In this document: in pieces, positions 1-8,098 of the stretch
How positions within the stretch are numbered: position 1 is the first letter of the stretch
Layout of the letters: every line of letters starts with the position of its first letter
Source: JAHECQ01 sp047638695
Lineage (GTDB): Bacteria > Actinomycetota > Acidimicrobiia > Acidimicrobiales > SZUA-35
Length of the DNA stretch: 64,000 nt
NCBI GenBank assembly: GCA_047638695.1
Contig: JBLINY010000012.1
Location: 3,883-67,882, forward strand
Direction of reading: 5' to 3'
Notes under the pieces: generated by a model
What the model was told of the DNA's origin: nothing
Database searches by the model: none
Seen by the model: only the letters and a program-made list of their open reading frames with translations
Translations under genes and position numbers: made by a program

Positions 1-2
1 CC

Positions 3-305
3 ATCTATCCACCAGATCGGCCCGATGTGCTCGAACGCTTTGTCCACGACGCTTTGGCCGCTCGAGACCCCGAGGAAGGCCACCTAGCGGTGGGCGCATA
101 TCGCATGGAAGAGCGGGTTGGGTTGGTGCAGGCGCCCGTGCTCGTCGTGGGAGCTTCGAACGACCCGTACGCGTTCGGCGAGATGGAGCCGCTCGCTGCT
201 CGGCTCGCTAATGCTTCAACTGCTGTGATCGATGGCGGCATGGTGGGATTGCTAGAAGACAAGGCGACCGAGGTAGCCGCCCTCACCCTGGACTTCTTAC
301 GCTAA
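3..305 (+). CDS. alpha/beta hydrolase, C-terminal part (5' end outside window)
   Basis: The reading frame is open from the left edge (codons start at base 3) and stops with TAA at 303-305. The residues seen fit the C-terminal third of an alpha/beta hydrolase: a strand of type VLVVGASNDPY, where family members place the acidic member of the triad (here N-D), then a helix and a final amphipathic segment ending in LDFLR. The usual late histidine is not obvious: the spot reads GGMVGLLED rather than GGH. The substrate cannot be guessed. It ends 3 bases before the convergent patatin gene. GTG at 27 is internal, because the frame continues upstream of it. Confidence 0.6.
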   Translation: MYPPDRPDVLERFVHDALAARDPEEGHLAVGAYRMEERVGLVQAPVLVVGASNDPYAFGEMEPLAARLANASTAVIDGGMVGLLEDKATEVAALTLDFLR

Positions 306-308
306 TTG

Positions 309-1145
309 TCAGAGGCGGGCGAGGAAGTCGGTGGTGAGTCGATGGCCTCGGTCGATGAGGTCGGCGGTGCCGTTGAAGTTGAACGAGCCATAACCATCGG
401 GGGTCGCTCGAGGGAGCCGGACCACCAACCGGTCGGGGGCAAGGTCCTCGGTGTCGGTTGCTGCCTGGCTGCGCAGCATCAACGATGCCGTGTTCAGGAG
501 GCGGCCAACCGGTCGGTTGGACGGACGGGCGATCTGGTTCGGAGTGGCATCCAGGACGACGACCGTCGCTGCTCCGGTTCGAAGGGCGGGTCGAATCGGC
601 ACGTTGGCGGCGACGCCGCCGTCGATGAACTCGCGCCCATCGATGGTGACGGATGGAAAGATGCCGGGGATAGCGGTGCTGGCCATGAGGGCTCGGTCGG
701 CTCGCCCCCGGTTCAATAGCACCACCTCGCCGGTGGCGGCATCGGTGACAACGATGGAAAGCGGGAGTCTCAGATCTTCGATCTCGGTGACAGGTAGATG
801 ATTGGCCACCAGCCGCTGAAGCGAATCGGGTTCGCTGAGATGCGATCCGCGCGAGCGCAGAAAAGTGACAACGGCTCGACGGCGACTGCCCCCGAAAACG
901 GTCGCTTGATCGATGGCCCGCCACACCTCATCGAGCCGGTCTGCCGCATCATCGGGGTGAGCGGAAACGACCGCTCCGTTCAGAGCACCGACTGAGGTGC
1001 CGACAACGAGGTCGGGCCGGATGCCGGCCTCAGTCAGCGCTCGGAGCATGCCGACCTGTGACGCCCCCCACGAACCGCCACCGGAAAGGGCGAAGGCCAG
1101 TGGCCGCGGCCAGGTGTCCGGCCGCCCGTTGGTGTGGGCCGGCAT
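309..1145 (-). CDS. patatin-like phospholipase / lipid acyl hydrolase
   Basis: A 278-residue protein with the full patatin signature: glycine-rich oxyanion loop SGGGSWG (21-27), nucleophile elbow GTSVG with Ser51, and the dyad aspartate in FIDGG (Asp175). Patatins hydrolyse acyl chains from phospholipids or other lipids with a Ser-Asp dyad. The ATG at 1145 overlaps the TGA of the upstream MFS gene by one base (TGATG), so it is the third gene of a translationally coupled set: epoxide hydrolase, MFS carrier, patatin. A longer upstream reading frame exists but overlaps the MFS gene and was not used. No signal peptide is visible, so the enzyme is probably cytoplasmic. The family call is firm; the substrate is unknown. 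Confidence 0.88.
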   Translation of the reverse strand: MPAHTNGRPDTWPRPLAFALSGGGSWGASQVGMLRALTEAGIRPDLVVGTSVGALNGAVVSAHPDDAADRLDEVWRAIDQATVFGGSRRRAVVTFLRSRGSHLSEPDSLQRLVANHLPVTEIEDLRLPLSIVVTDAATGEVVLLNRGRADRALMASTAIPGIFPSVTIDGREFIDGGVAANVPIRPALRTGAATVVVLDATPNQIARPSNRPVGRLLNTASLMLRSQAATDTEDLAPDRLVVRLPRATPDGYGSFNFNGTADLIDRGHRLTTDFLARL

Positions 1146-2428
1146 CAGGTCTTGGCGAGGACGGGGGCCGGCGTGTTGGCTAAGCGATCTTGTTTCGACG
1201 TCCCGGCCAGCGGGAGCAACAGAGCAAACGATACGAAGGCCAAAGCCATGGCGATGACCAAGGTTGCGGTGTAGTCGACCCGGTCGATCAGAAATCCCAT
1301 CGTCGGCGGGCCGACAAGTCCGCCGACTCCGGCCGACGTGTAGAGCGCACCCAAAATTCCCCCGAGGCCGGCCGGGCCGAAAAGCTCGGCCGCTACCGCC
1401 GGTGCCAGCGCGATGAATCCGCCATACGACACTCCCATCGCGACCGCGAATACCAATAGGGGCGGGTAGGAGTCGTCGGCTGCGATCCAAATCAGAAAGC
1501 TGATCGACAAGGCCAAGATCGACCCCTGGTAGAGCCGAACCACCGGGATCCGACCAGCCAATGTGCCGAGTCCGAGCCGACCAACAACCGACGCCAGTCC
1601 GATGACGCCGAGCAGTAGTCCGGCCGAGCCACTGCTGCCGTGGACTTTCAGATAGTCGCCCATGAAGACGAAGGGCATGAACAAAGGAAAGGACAGGATC
1701 GACATCGAGGCATACAAAATCCAGAACGGCTTCGAGGAGCGAATGACGGTCAGCAGCTGAGGTGGAGCGGCCGTCGTCATGCTGGGTGGCCGCTGGGCGA
1801 GGAAGGCGGCCAGCGTCAGCAGCGCACCCGATGCCACGGCCATGATCACGTACGTCTGGCGCCATCCGTACCGAACGATCAGTCGTTCGACGATCGGAGC
1901 GTTTACGAGGGTGCCCACGCCGATGCCGGCGACAGCGATGCCGATGGCGGTGGTGCGTCCTTTTTCGAACCAGCCACCAACCGCAGCGACAACCGGCACG
2001 TACCCGCAGGCGACGCCGATGCCGACTCCGAGTCCGTACGTGACGTAGCCGAGCTGAAGGCTGTTCACCTTGCTGGTGGCGAAGAGACCCAGCGACATAC
2101 AGACGGCACCGAACAGCATGACGGGTCGGGGCCCGATGCGATCGGCGATCTTGCCGCTGAACACTCCGAGGCTGAAATAGAGGAAGGTGGTGACGGCAAA
2201 GAAGAAGGCTGTTGCGCCTCGTTCGCTTCCGAATTCGTCGGCCATCGGGCCGAAGAAGCCGCCGAAGCTGTAGGCGACACCGAAGACCGTATAGAGGCTG
2301 AGGAAGGCGGCGAACACCATCATCCAGCCTCGAGGGCCATCGGTTGCCAGCGTCTTGCCAGCCGGTGCGGCCACCCCGACGTCAGAGGGCCGAGCGGCGG
2401 CCCTCTTGATCGTCGTGATGTTTCTCAT
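1145..2428 (-). CDS. MFS transporter, monocarboxylate/OFA-like
   Basis: A 427-residue hydrophobic protein with about 12 predicted membrane segments and the MFS loop motif GKIADRIGPR between segments 2 and 3. The first helix region (GWMMVFAAFLSLYTVFGVAY) and the GGWFEKGRTTAIGIAVAG stretch resemble the oxalate/formate and monocarboxylate branch of the superfamily. I chose the ATG at 2428 because it lies 2 bases after the epoxide hydrolase stop; an upstream extension would run inside that gene. It probably moves a small organic acid or a product of the epoxide hydrolase, which is an inference from the operon only. Confidence 0.85.
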   Translation of the reverse strand: MRNITTIKRAAARPSDVGVAAPAGKTLATDGPRGWMMVFAAFLSLYTVFGVAYSFGGFFGPMADEFGSERGATAFFFAVTTFLYFSLGVFSGKIADRIGPRPVMLFGAVCMSLGLFATSKVNSLQLGYVTYGLGVGIGVACGYVPVVAAVGGWFEKGRTTAIGIAVAGIGVGTLVNAPIVERLIVRYGWRQTYVIMAVASGALLTLAAFLAQRPPSMTTAAPPQLLTVIRSSKPFWILYASMSILSFPLFMPFVFMGDYLKVHGSSGSAGLLLGVIGLASVVGRLGLGTLAGRIPVVRLYQGSILALSISFLIWIAADDSYPPLLVFAVAMGVSYGGFIALAPAVAAELFGPAGLGGILGALYTSAGVGGLVGPPTMGFLIDRVDYTATLVIAMALAFVSFALLLPLAGTSKQDRLANTPAPVLAKT

Positions 2429-2430
2429 TC

Positions 2431-3567
2431 CTACCTGAAGGCCCGGAAGCAGTCTCGCACATCGCCGACGAAGGTTTCGGGCACTTCGAAGGCCGCGAAG
2501 TGGCCACCTTTGTCGAACTCGTTCCAGTGGCGGATGTCGGTGAACGCGCCCTCCACCCACTTCCGAACTGGCGGCACGATTTCTTTCGGGAACACGGCGA
2601 AGCCGGATGGGATCGAGACCGTGTGGCGAGTGCCCTTGCTAAAGCTCTCCCAGTACATGCGGCCTGAAGAGGCACCATTCCCGTTGATCCAATACAACAT
2701 GACATTGTCGAGCAACTCGTCGCGAGTCAGGACGTTTTCCGGGTGGCCGTCACAGTCTGTCCAGGCCCAGAACTTTTCGAGAATCCAAGCCGCTTGCCCG
2801 GTGGGCGAGTCGACTAATCCGTAGCCCAGAGTTTGGGGTCGGGTGGCTTGTTGTTTCGAGTATCCGGAGTCCCACGTCTTGTAGTACGCCATGCCATCGA
2901 GGGCTCGTTGCTCCTCGGCTGTGGGCTCACCTTCGATCTTTGGTCGGGCTCCCATGGCCAAGGTCGTGTGGATCGCGGCGCAATGGGTGGGATCGGTGGC
3001 GCCGATGGCGGTGGTAACGGCCGAACCCCAGTCGCCACCTTGTGCGAAGTAGCGCTCGTATCCGAGACGGTTCATCAGTGTGGTGAAAACTTCGGCGACT
3101 TTGTCTACTCCCCAACCGGTTTCGGTTGGCTTGCCCGAGAAGCCGAAACCGGGCAGCGATGGCGCAACGATGTGGAACGCGTCGGCCGCGTCGCCTCCGT
3201 GGGCGGTGGGATTTACCAGGGGTTCGATGACCTTGTGGAATTCGACGATCGATCCGGGCCAGCCGTGGGTGATGATCAGCGGGACGGCGTTCTCGTGCGG
3301 CGACCGCATATGCACGAAGTGGAGGTCGAGGCCGTCGATGTTCGTGGTGAACTGGTCGAATCGATTGAGGGCCGCTTCCCGGGACCGCCAGTCGTAGTCG
3401 GTGGCCCAGTACTGGCAAACCTCTTGGACGTACGCAAGCGGAATCCCTTGCGACCAGTCGTCGACAAGCTCGGCCTCGGGCCAGCGGGTGTTCTCGAGCC
3501 GTCGCCGCAAATCATCAAGCAGAGCATCCGGCACGTCGATGGTGAAGGGCGTAATCGTATCAGACAT
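2431..3567 (-). CDS. epoxide hydrolase (EHN-type alpha/beta hydrolase)
   Basis: A 378-residue protein, the usual length of the epoxide hydrolase family that carries the N-terminal EHN domain (about residues 4-110, rich in Trp and Arg). The alpha/beta core has the oxyanion motif HGWPGS (101-106) and nucleophile motif GGDWGS with Asp179. A late GGHFAAFE motif supplies the general-base histidine. These enzymes open epoxides to diols through an ester on the aspartate. First gene of the operon with the MFS carrier and patatin. About 48 bases separate its start from the WYL remnant upstream. Relatives act on juvenile hormone, limonene or aromatic epoxides; the substrate here is open. Confidence 0.9.
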   Translation of the reverse strand: MSDTITPFTIDVPDALLDDLRRRLENTRWPEAELVDDWSQGIPLAYVQEVCQYWATDYDWRSREAALNRFDQFTTNIDGLDLHFVHMRSPHENAVPLIITHGWPGSIVEFHKVIEPLVNPTAHGGDAADAFHIVAPSLPGFGFSGKPTETGWGVDKVAEVFTTLMNRLGYERYFAQGGDWGSAVTTAIGATDPTHCAAIHTTLAMGARPKIEGEPTAEEQRALDGMAYYKTWDSGYSKQQATRPQTLGYGLVDSPTGQAAWILEKFWAWTDCDGHPENVLTRDELLDNVMLYWINGNGASSGRMYWESFSKGTRHTVSIPSGFAVFPKEIVPPVRKWVEGAFTDIRHWNEFDKGGHFAAFEVPETFVGDVRDCFRAFR

Positions 3568-3615
3568 GTCGGGAGCGTATTGCCTTTGCCCCCCTTCGTC
3601 CCGTTCAGGTCGCGT

Positions 3616-3840
3616 TCAGCTGGTCTTTCCCTGGTAGCGATAGAGGGCGCCCCCGAGGCGGTGGGCCACCTGGCGTCGGAGTGTCGGAGGCTCGAGAACC
3701 TCGACGTGTGGTGAAAGCGAAAGAAGATCGATCGTGGTCGCAGCGATGGTTCCGAGGCGGAATGTGGCCTCGAGCCAGCCATCGGGGTCGGGTGCAACGG
3801 CTCGCTTGACTCGAAGCGCTCGGATTGGCCGAGGTAGAAC
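3616..3840 (-). pseudogene. remnant of a WYL-domain transcriptional regulator (C-terminus only)
   Basis: About 74 codons on the minus strand, ending at TGA 3616-3618, translate to a typical end of a WYL regulator: a V-(K)-R-A-V strand, GWLEATFRL, a helix, then SPHVEVLEPPTLRRQ and a final helix ALYRYQG. The WYL ligand-binding core and the N-terminal HTH are absent. Upstream codons (3841-3885) do not resemble the family and run into the SnoaL gene. No convincing start codon fits. This looks like the 3' scar of a regulator lost by deletion, perhaps the former regulator of the flanking epoxide hydrolase operon (inference). Confidence 0.65.
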
Positions 3841-3881
3841 ACAACGCCCGGAACAATCGGATGCGTGCTGTCGGAGATTGC

Positions 3882-4400
3882 TCAGGCGGGGGCTTGGGCC
3901 GACATGATCCAGTCGACGACGTCATTGCCATCACGGGAGCCCCACACCCCGACCTGGCCGCGAACGGCTGATCGGGTGACTGGTTCGACCCGGCGCCACT
4001 CGGTGGCGACGACACGATGGGCGATGAGCCAGTCGCCGTCGCGGTTCTCGAACCGGTCGACGTAGCGGATGCCAAACACATCGTCCTTGCCGGTGCCATC
4101 GTCATCGATGCGGTGGTGGTAGGCCACGGCATAGGTCTCGGCTTTGGCAACGTCGTTGTCGACCTCAATCAGCATGTTCCCCATGAAGTGCATGGTCGCC
4201 GTCCATCGCGGCAAGAACTTCTCGCACATGGAGATAAAACCGTCGATATCACCGGCGTAGCTGCCGTGATCGTCATAGGCGTCGGGGTGGTAGCACGAGC
4301 GGACCAGATCGAAGTCGAGCCGGTCGACACCCCGGGCGTAGCGAAGGATGACGTCGGCAATCTCTTGGCGGGCGAGTAGGTCGTTTGTGGTGAGTGCCAT
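3882..4400 (-). CDS. SnoaL-like / nuclear transport factor 2 fold protein
   Basis: A 172-residue protein beginning at ATG 4400, with the layout of the SnoaL_4 group: an N-terminal helix (LLARQEIADVILRYARGVDR), then YHPDAYDDHGSYAGD, a FLPRWTATMHFMGN strand region, and a curved sheet ending in GDWLIAHRVVATEW. Members are small dehydratases, isomerases or hydroxylase-like proteins used in aromatic and steroid metabolism; Asp and His residues line the pocket. The TetR gene lies 14 bases upstream on the same strand, so the two are probably co-transcribed. The frame could be extended upstream across the TetR gene, but the start next to the TetR stop is more sensible. Confidence 0.8.
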   Translation of the reverse strand: MALTTNDLLARQEIADVILRYARGVDRLDFDLVRSCYHPDAYDDHGSYAGDIDGFISMCEKFLPRWTATMHFMGNMLIEVDNDVAKAETYAVAYHHRIDDDGTGKDDVFGIRYVDRFENRDGDWLIAHRVVATEWRRVEPVTRSAVRGQVGVWGSRDGNDVVDWIMSAQAPA

Positions 4401-4414
4401 GTCCGATGGTCTAG

Positions 4415-5017
4415 CTACCGCTGGGCCACGGCGCCAGCAGCAACGAGAGCAGCCGTGGCGTCGGCAAGGTTCTCCGAGATTGGTTCGCCGGTCAGCAGGA
4501 GTCGAACCCATATCGGACCGATGACCGACTCTGTGATGAGGTTGGCATCGGCATCGGGTGGTAGCTCGCCTCGATCGATACCTCGCTGGACGATCACTGC
4601 GCACTGACAAATTCGGTCGAGCCAGTACCGCTGCATGCTTTGGGCCAGCTCCGGAGAGGTGAGTGCGGCGCCAACGACTGCTCGTGTGCGGCCTCCGTTC
4701 ACCGGTGCGCCAACCAGGGCCGCCACCTGCCGAGCGAGCTGTTGCAGGTCGGTTCTGAAGGAACCGGTGTCGGGAATCGGAACGTTCTCTTCACTTTGCA
4801 GTGACGCGGCGTCAGCGATCAGTTCCGCCTTGGTCGGCCATCGTCGATACACGGTTGTCTTGTGGACGCCGGCGTTGGAGGCAACGCGGTCGATGCTGAA
4901 CGCTCCGTACCCGAAAGCGTCGAGCTCGGCTGCGGCGGCGAGAAGCACCGCACTGCGTACCCGGGCCGCTCGACCTCCCGGTCGCTTTTCACCGACGCGT
5001 GATGCTTCATCTGCCAC
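4415..5017 (-). CDS. TetR/AcrR-family transcriptional regulator
   Basis: A 200-residue regulator. The N-terminal helix-turn-helix (about 18-65) is clear, with the recognition part SNAGVHKTTVYRRWPTK, and the C-terminal half is an all-helical ligand-binding domain of the type in which LIxxxxGPIWVRLLL forms the dimer helices. It is transcribed away from the SRPBCC gene (starts 5017 and 5120). The 102-base gap contains a perfect inverted repeat, TCGCAAC-AAAA-GTTGCGA, and a second imperfect one closer to the TetR start. The simplest reading is autorepression plus control of the SRPBCC-SDR-alkyl sulfatase operon. The ligand is unknown; some relatives sense acyl chains or aromatic compounds. Confidence 0.88.
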   Translation of the reverse strand: MADEASRVGEKRPGGRAARVRSAVLLAAAAELDAFGYGAFSIDRVASNAGVHKTTVYRRWPTKAELIADAASLQSEENVPIPDTGSFRTDLQQLARQVAALVGAPVNGGRTRAVVGAALTSPELAQSMQRYWLDRICQCAVIVQRGIDRGELPPDADANLITESVIGPIWVRLLLTGEPISENLADATAALVAAGAVAQR

Positions 5018-5030
5018 CTGTTGGATCTTA

Positions 5031-5047
5031 TCGCACTATGAGTTGCG
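5031..5047. promoter_or_regulatory. second, imperfect TetR-type operator site
   Basis: TCGCAC at 5031-5036 and GTTGCG at 5042-5047 form an imperfect dyad that shares its half-sites with the perfect palindrome 28 bases further on. It lies 14 bases upstream of the TetR start codon, a position suited to autorepression. The role is inferred from the shared half-sites. Confidence 0.4.
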
Positions 5048-5074
5048 TTTGTGGTCTTTGGCCGGCATCATAAT

Positions 5075-5092
5075 TCGCAACAAAAGTTGCGA
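5075..5092. promoter_or_regulatory. perfect palindromic operator, probable TetR binding site
   Basis: TCGCAAC, four A bases, then GTTGCGA: two perfect 7-nt arms in the divergent gap between the TetR gene and the SRPBCC gene. Size and spacing fit a TetR-family operator. It sits 28 bases before the SRPBCC start, where it would block that promoter. Confidence 0.65.
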
Positions 5093-5119
5093 TAACGAGC
5101 CCATGATCAGGAGTCCGAT

Positions 5120-5584
5120 ATGAAGCACGAGCTGACCACGACGATCGAGATTGAGGCCACGTCCGATGAGGTATGGGCTGTGCTTACTGACCTCAAGGAA
5201 TACCCAACGTGGAACCCGTTTATCGTCTCGGCGAGCGGTTCGGTTGTGGTTGGGCAACGGTTGACCAACCGCATGCAGCCGCCCGGCGGCAAGGCCATGG
5301 CGTTCAAGCCGACGGTTACCGAGGTCGTTGCTAGCCAGACGTTCGAGTGGCTTGGTCGTTTGGGCCTCCCCGGTCTCTTCGACGGGCGCCACCGATTTGA
5401 GCTGAAGACCACAGCCTCTGGCGGAACATTGCTGCGGCACTCCGAGAAGTTCAGCGGGCTTCTGGTGCGAGCGTTCCGCTCGTCGCTCGAGAAGCAGACC
5501 AAGGCCGGTTTCAAAGCCATGAATGTGGCACTCAAGCAGCGGGTTGAGGGCTCAGTTAAGGGCGCCAGCACCAACGGTGGCTAG
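5120..5584 (+). CDS. SRPBCC (START-like) domain protein, polyketide cyclase/dehydrase type
   Basis: A 154-residue single-domain protein with the SRPBCC pattern: first strand TTTIEIEATSDEVWAVLTD, the turn YPTWNPFIVSASG, a middle sheet (FEWLGRLGLPGLFDGRHRFEL) and a long C-terminal helix carrying AGFKAMNVALKQR. Such proteins bind a hydrophobic ligand in a deep cavity; few are true enzymes. An AGGAG ribosome site stands 6 bases before the ATG. It is the first gene after the palindromic operator and precedes the broken SDR and alkyl sulfatase genes, so it may bind a long-chain substrate of that pathway (inference). Confidence 0.82.
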   Translation: MKHELTTTIEIEATSDEVWAVLTDLKEYPTWNPFIVSASGSVVVGQRLTNRMQPPGGKAMAFKPTVTEVVASQTFEWLGRLGLPGLFDGRHRFELKTTASGGTLLRHSEKFSGLLVRAFRSSLEKQTKAGFKAMNVALKQRVEGSVKGASTNGG

Positions 5585-5619
5585 ATGCCACGCCTGGTTC
5601 GACGGGGTAGAACCTTTGG

Positions 5620-6123
5620 ATGACTGACTTCCCGCTTCCGAACAGTTCGACCGATCTGGACGGCCAGGTGGCCTTGGTCACCGGCACCACGTCCGGCCTC
5701 GGTCGGCGATTCGCGAAGGTATTGGCAGCATCTGGAGCCCGAGTCGTGGTGACCGGTCGACGTTATGAACGGCTCGAAGAGTTGGCGGCCGAGATTCGAG
5801 CTGACGGTGGCCAAGCGGCTCCAGTGTAGGTCGACGTCACCGACGCCGATCAGTTGGTATCGATGGTCGACCAGGCCGAGGCCCTTGCCGTCGAGTGGGT
5901 CAAGTTTGGCATCAACGTCAACGGCATCGCACCCGGAGCTTTTGCGTCTGAAATGATGGATGGGTTGCTCGAACGTCTCGGAGATTTCAGCAAGCACTTT
6001 CCGCGCCAACGACTGGGTGATCCGGCTCAGCTCGATAGCACTCTGCTCTATCTCTGTTCACCTGCATCGGAGTTCGTCACCGGCACGGTGGTGAAGGTTG
6101 ATGATGGCCAAGGTCCCCGATGA
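5620..6123 (+). pseudogene. short-chain dehydrogenase/reductase, broken by an in-frame stop and an internal deletion
   Basis: The N-terminus has a good Rossmann start (VALVTGTTSGLG, about residues 18-28) and VVVTGRRYERLEEL. At 5827-5829 a TAG stop interrupts the frame, which then continues unchanged with VDVTDADQLVSMVDQAEA. The next residues, LAVEWVKFGINVNGIAPGAF, belong about 90 residues later in a normal SDR. The segment with the NAG motif and the catalytic Ser, Tyr and Lys is missing, with the frame preserved. The whole gene is 168 codons against about 250 for the family. Its end overlaps the alkyl sulfatase start as ATGA, a trace of the original operon. It cannot be an active SDR. Confidence 0.85.
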
Positions 6124-8037
6124 CGGACCAGGCGGCCGACAAACCGAAGCCGGCCAGCGCCTTCACCCTGGAGGCCAACGCCCGAGTCGCCGATGCCCTT
6201 TCGCTCGATGACCTCGACTTTGAACGGGCTAGTCGGGGCCTCCTAGCGACCCACGAGACCGGCAAGATCACACATAAACACGGCACGGCGTGGGATGTGA
6301 GTCGGTACGACTTCATCCGGAACAACGTCGAGCCGCCAGAGTCGGTAAACCCGAGTCTTTGGCGTCAGGCCCGATTGAACTCGAACCATGGCCTGTTCGA
6401 GGTGGCCGACGGCATGTGGCAGGCCCGGGGCTACGACATCTCCAACATCACCTTTCTTCGTGGCGACACGGGCTGGGTGATCATCGACCCGCTTACCACC
6501 GAGGCAACGGCTGCTGCTTGTCTTGAGTTGGCCAACGCAACCTTGGGTCACCGGGATGTGCGGGCCGTCATCTATACCCATAGTCACGCCGACCACTTCG
6601 GCGGCGTCGAGGGTGTCACCTCCCACGATGCTGTTCGGAACGGTGAGGTGCGAGTCATCGCACCCGAGGGTTTCCTCCGAGAAGCGGTAAGTGAGAATGT
6701 CATCGCCGGGCCGGCCATGGCCCGCCGAGCTGCTTACCAGTTCGGTCCGCTGTTGCCACCGGGCCCACGAGGGCACGTCGACTCGGGTCTGGGGCAGGCG
6801 ATTCCGACAGCACCATCTGGGCTGATTGCTCCGACCGAGGACATCACCCACACCGGTCAGCAGCTAACTGTCGACGGTATTCGGATCGTGTTTCAGATGA
6901 CTCCTGAGGCCGAAGCCCCGGCCGAGATGAACTTCTTCTTCCCTGATCGGGGTGGCTGTGCATGGCCGAGAACTGCAGCCACAACATGCACAATCTGGTT
7001 CCGATTCGCGGTGCCCAAGTTCGTGACTCGCTCAACTGGTCCAAGTACATCAACGAAGCGATCGAGTTGTTTGGTTCAGAAACCGAACTGATGTTGGCCA
7101 GTCATCACTGGCCTCGCTGGGGGCGTGACGACGTGCACGGTTTCCTACGCCAGCAGCGCGACATGTATCGGTTCATTCACGACCAGACGATGAGGCGGGC
7201 CAATAGGGTTGGACCGCGCTGGAGATCGCCGAGGACCTCGAGATGCCGTTCGAGTTCATGGCCGAAGGCCACACTCGCGGTTACTACGGCTCGATCGTGC
7301 ACAACGTGAAGGCCGTGTACCAACGCTACTTGAGCTGGTACGACGGCAACCCGGCTCGGCTGCACCCGCACCCACCCGTCGAGGCAGGTAAACGGTACGT
7401 CGATCTTGCGGGTGGTGCTGACGCCCTGTTGGCCAAGGCGCAGGCCGCATTCGACGATGGCGACTACCGATGGGTCACCGAGCTGGTGAATCACTTGGTC
7501 TTCGCCGATCCATCGAATGTGGCGGCTCGTCAACTGCAGGCTGACGGGTTGGAGCAGCTCGGCTATCAGGCGGAGTCGAGCACCTTTCGGAACGCGTATC
7601 TGACAGGCGCTCAGGAGCTTCGGAATGGCAAGCCCGATTCACGCGAGATCAGACGCCGCAATCTGGTCGAGGCGCTGACGGTTGATCAGGTCTTCGACAC
7701 CATCGCAATCAGGCTCAAGGCCGAAGAGCTTGAAGGGCAGCGGATCTTCATCGATTGGACCTTCCCCGATCTCACCGACACCGATCAACCAACCGAATGG
7801 ATGCTCGGGCTCGAGAATCGGGTGCTGCACTACACCTCCGGCCGCCACCAAACTGACGCCGCGGTCTCCGTGACCCTGACCAAAAAGACGTTGAGCAACA
7901 TTATGATGGGAAGGACGACGTTCGGCGACGAGATCAATGCGGGGACCATCACGATCTCTGGCGATGTCGAAGCCCTGCTGGTGATCTTCGGCAATCTCGA
8001 GACGTTCGTCTCGGGCTTTGGCCTCGTTGAGCCATGA
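6120..8037 (+). pseudogene. alkyl sulfatase (metallo-beta-lactamase fold, SdsA/BDS1 type) with two frameshifts
   Basis: Three consecutive frames together give one alkyl sulfatase of about 638 residues. Part 1 (from 6120) has the metal motif THSHADHFGG with His154, His156, Asp158 and His159. Near 6948-6953 one base is missing; the frame then reads LCMAENCSHNMHNL, the family's second metal region, up to about 7204. There a second base is missing, and the last frame runs from WTALEIAEDLEMPFEF through the dimerisation region (DDGDYRWVTELVNHLVFAD) to an SCP2-like C-terminal domain ending at 8037. These enzymes cleave medium-chain alkyl sulfates such as SDS. As written, the gene yields only a truncated protein of 323 residues. 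Confidence 0.88.
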
Positions 8038-8077
8038 GGTTGAGCCATGAGGTTGAGCCATCAGATTGAGCCATGAG
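8026..8077 (+). repeat. four tandem 13-nt repeats over the alkyl sulfatase stop codon
   Basis: Units of GTTGAGCCATGAG at 8026-8038 and 8039-8051 are identical; the third (8052-8064) and fourth (8065-8077) each differ by one base. The stop codon TGA (8035-8037) lies inside the first unit, so the repeat expanded from the last codons into the 3' flank. Confidence 0.9.
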
Positions 8078-8098
8078 CCGGAGGGTTAAGGTCGGCGT

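Noticed and set aside
1640..2824. A 394-codon plus-strand frame
   Set aside because: It is antisense of the MFS and epoxide hydrolase genes, has no domain pattern, and is full of His/Gln/Glu repeats typical of a GC-rich shadow.
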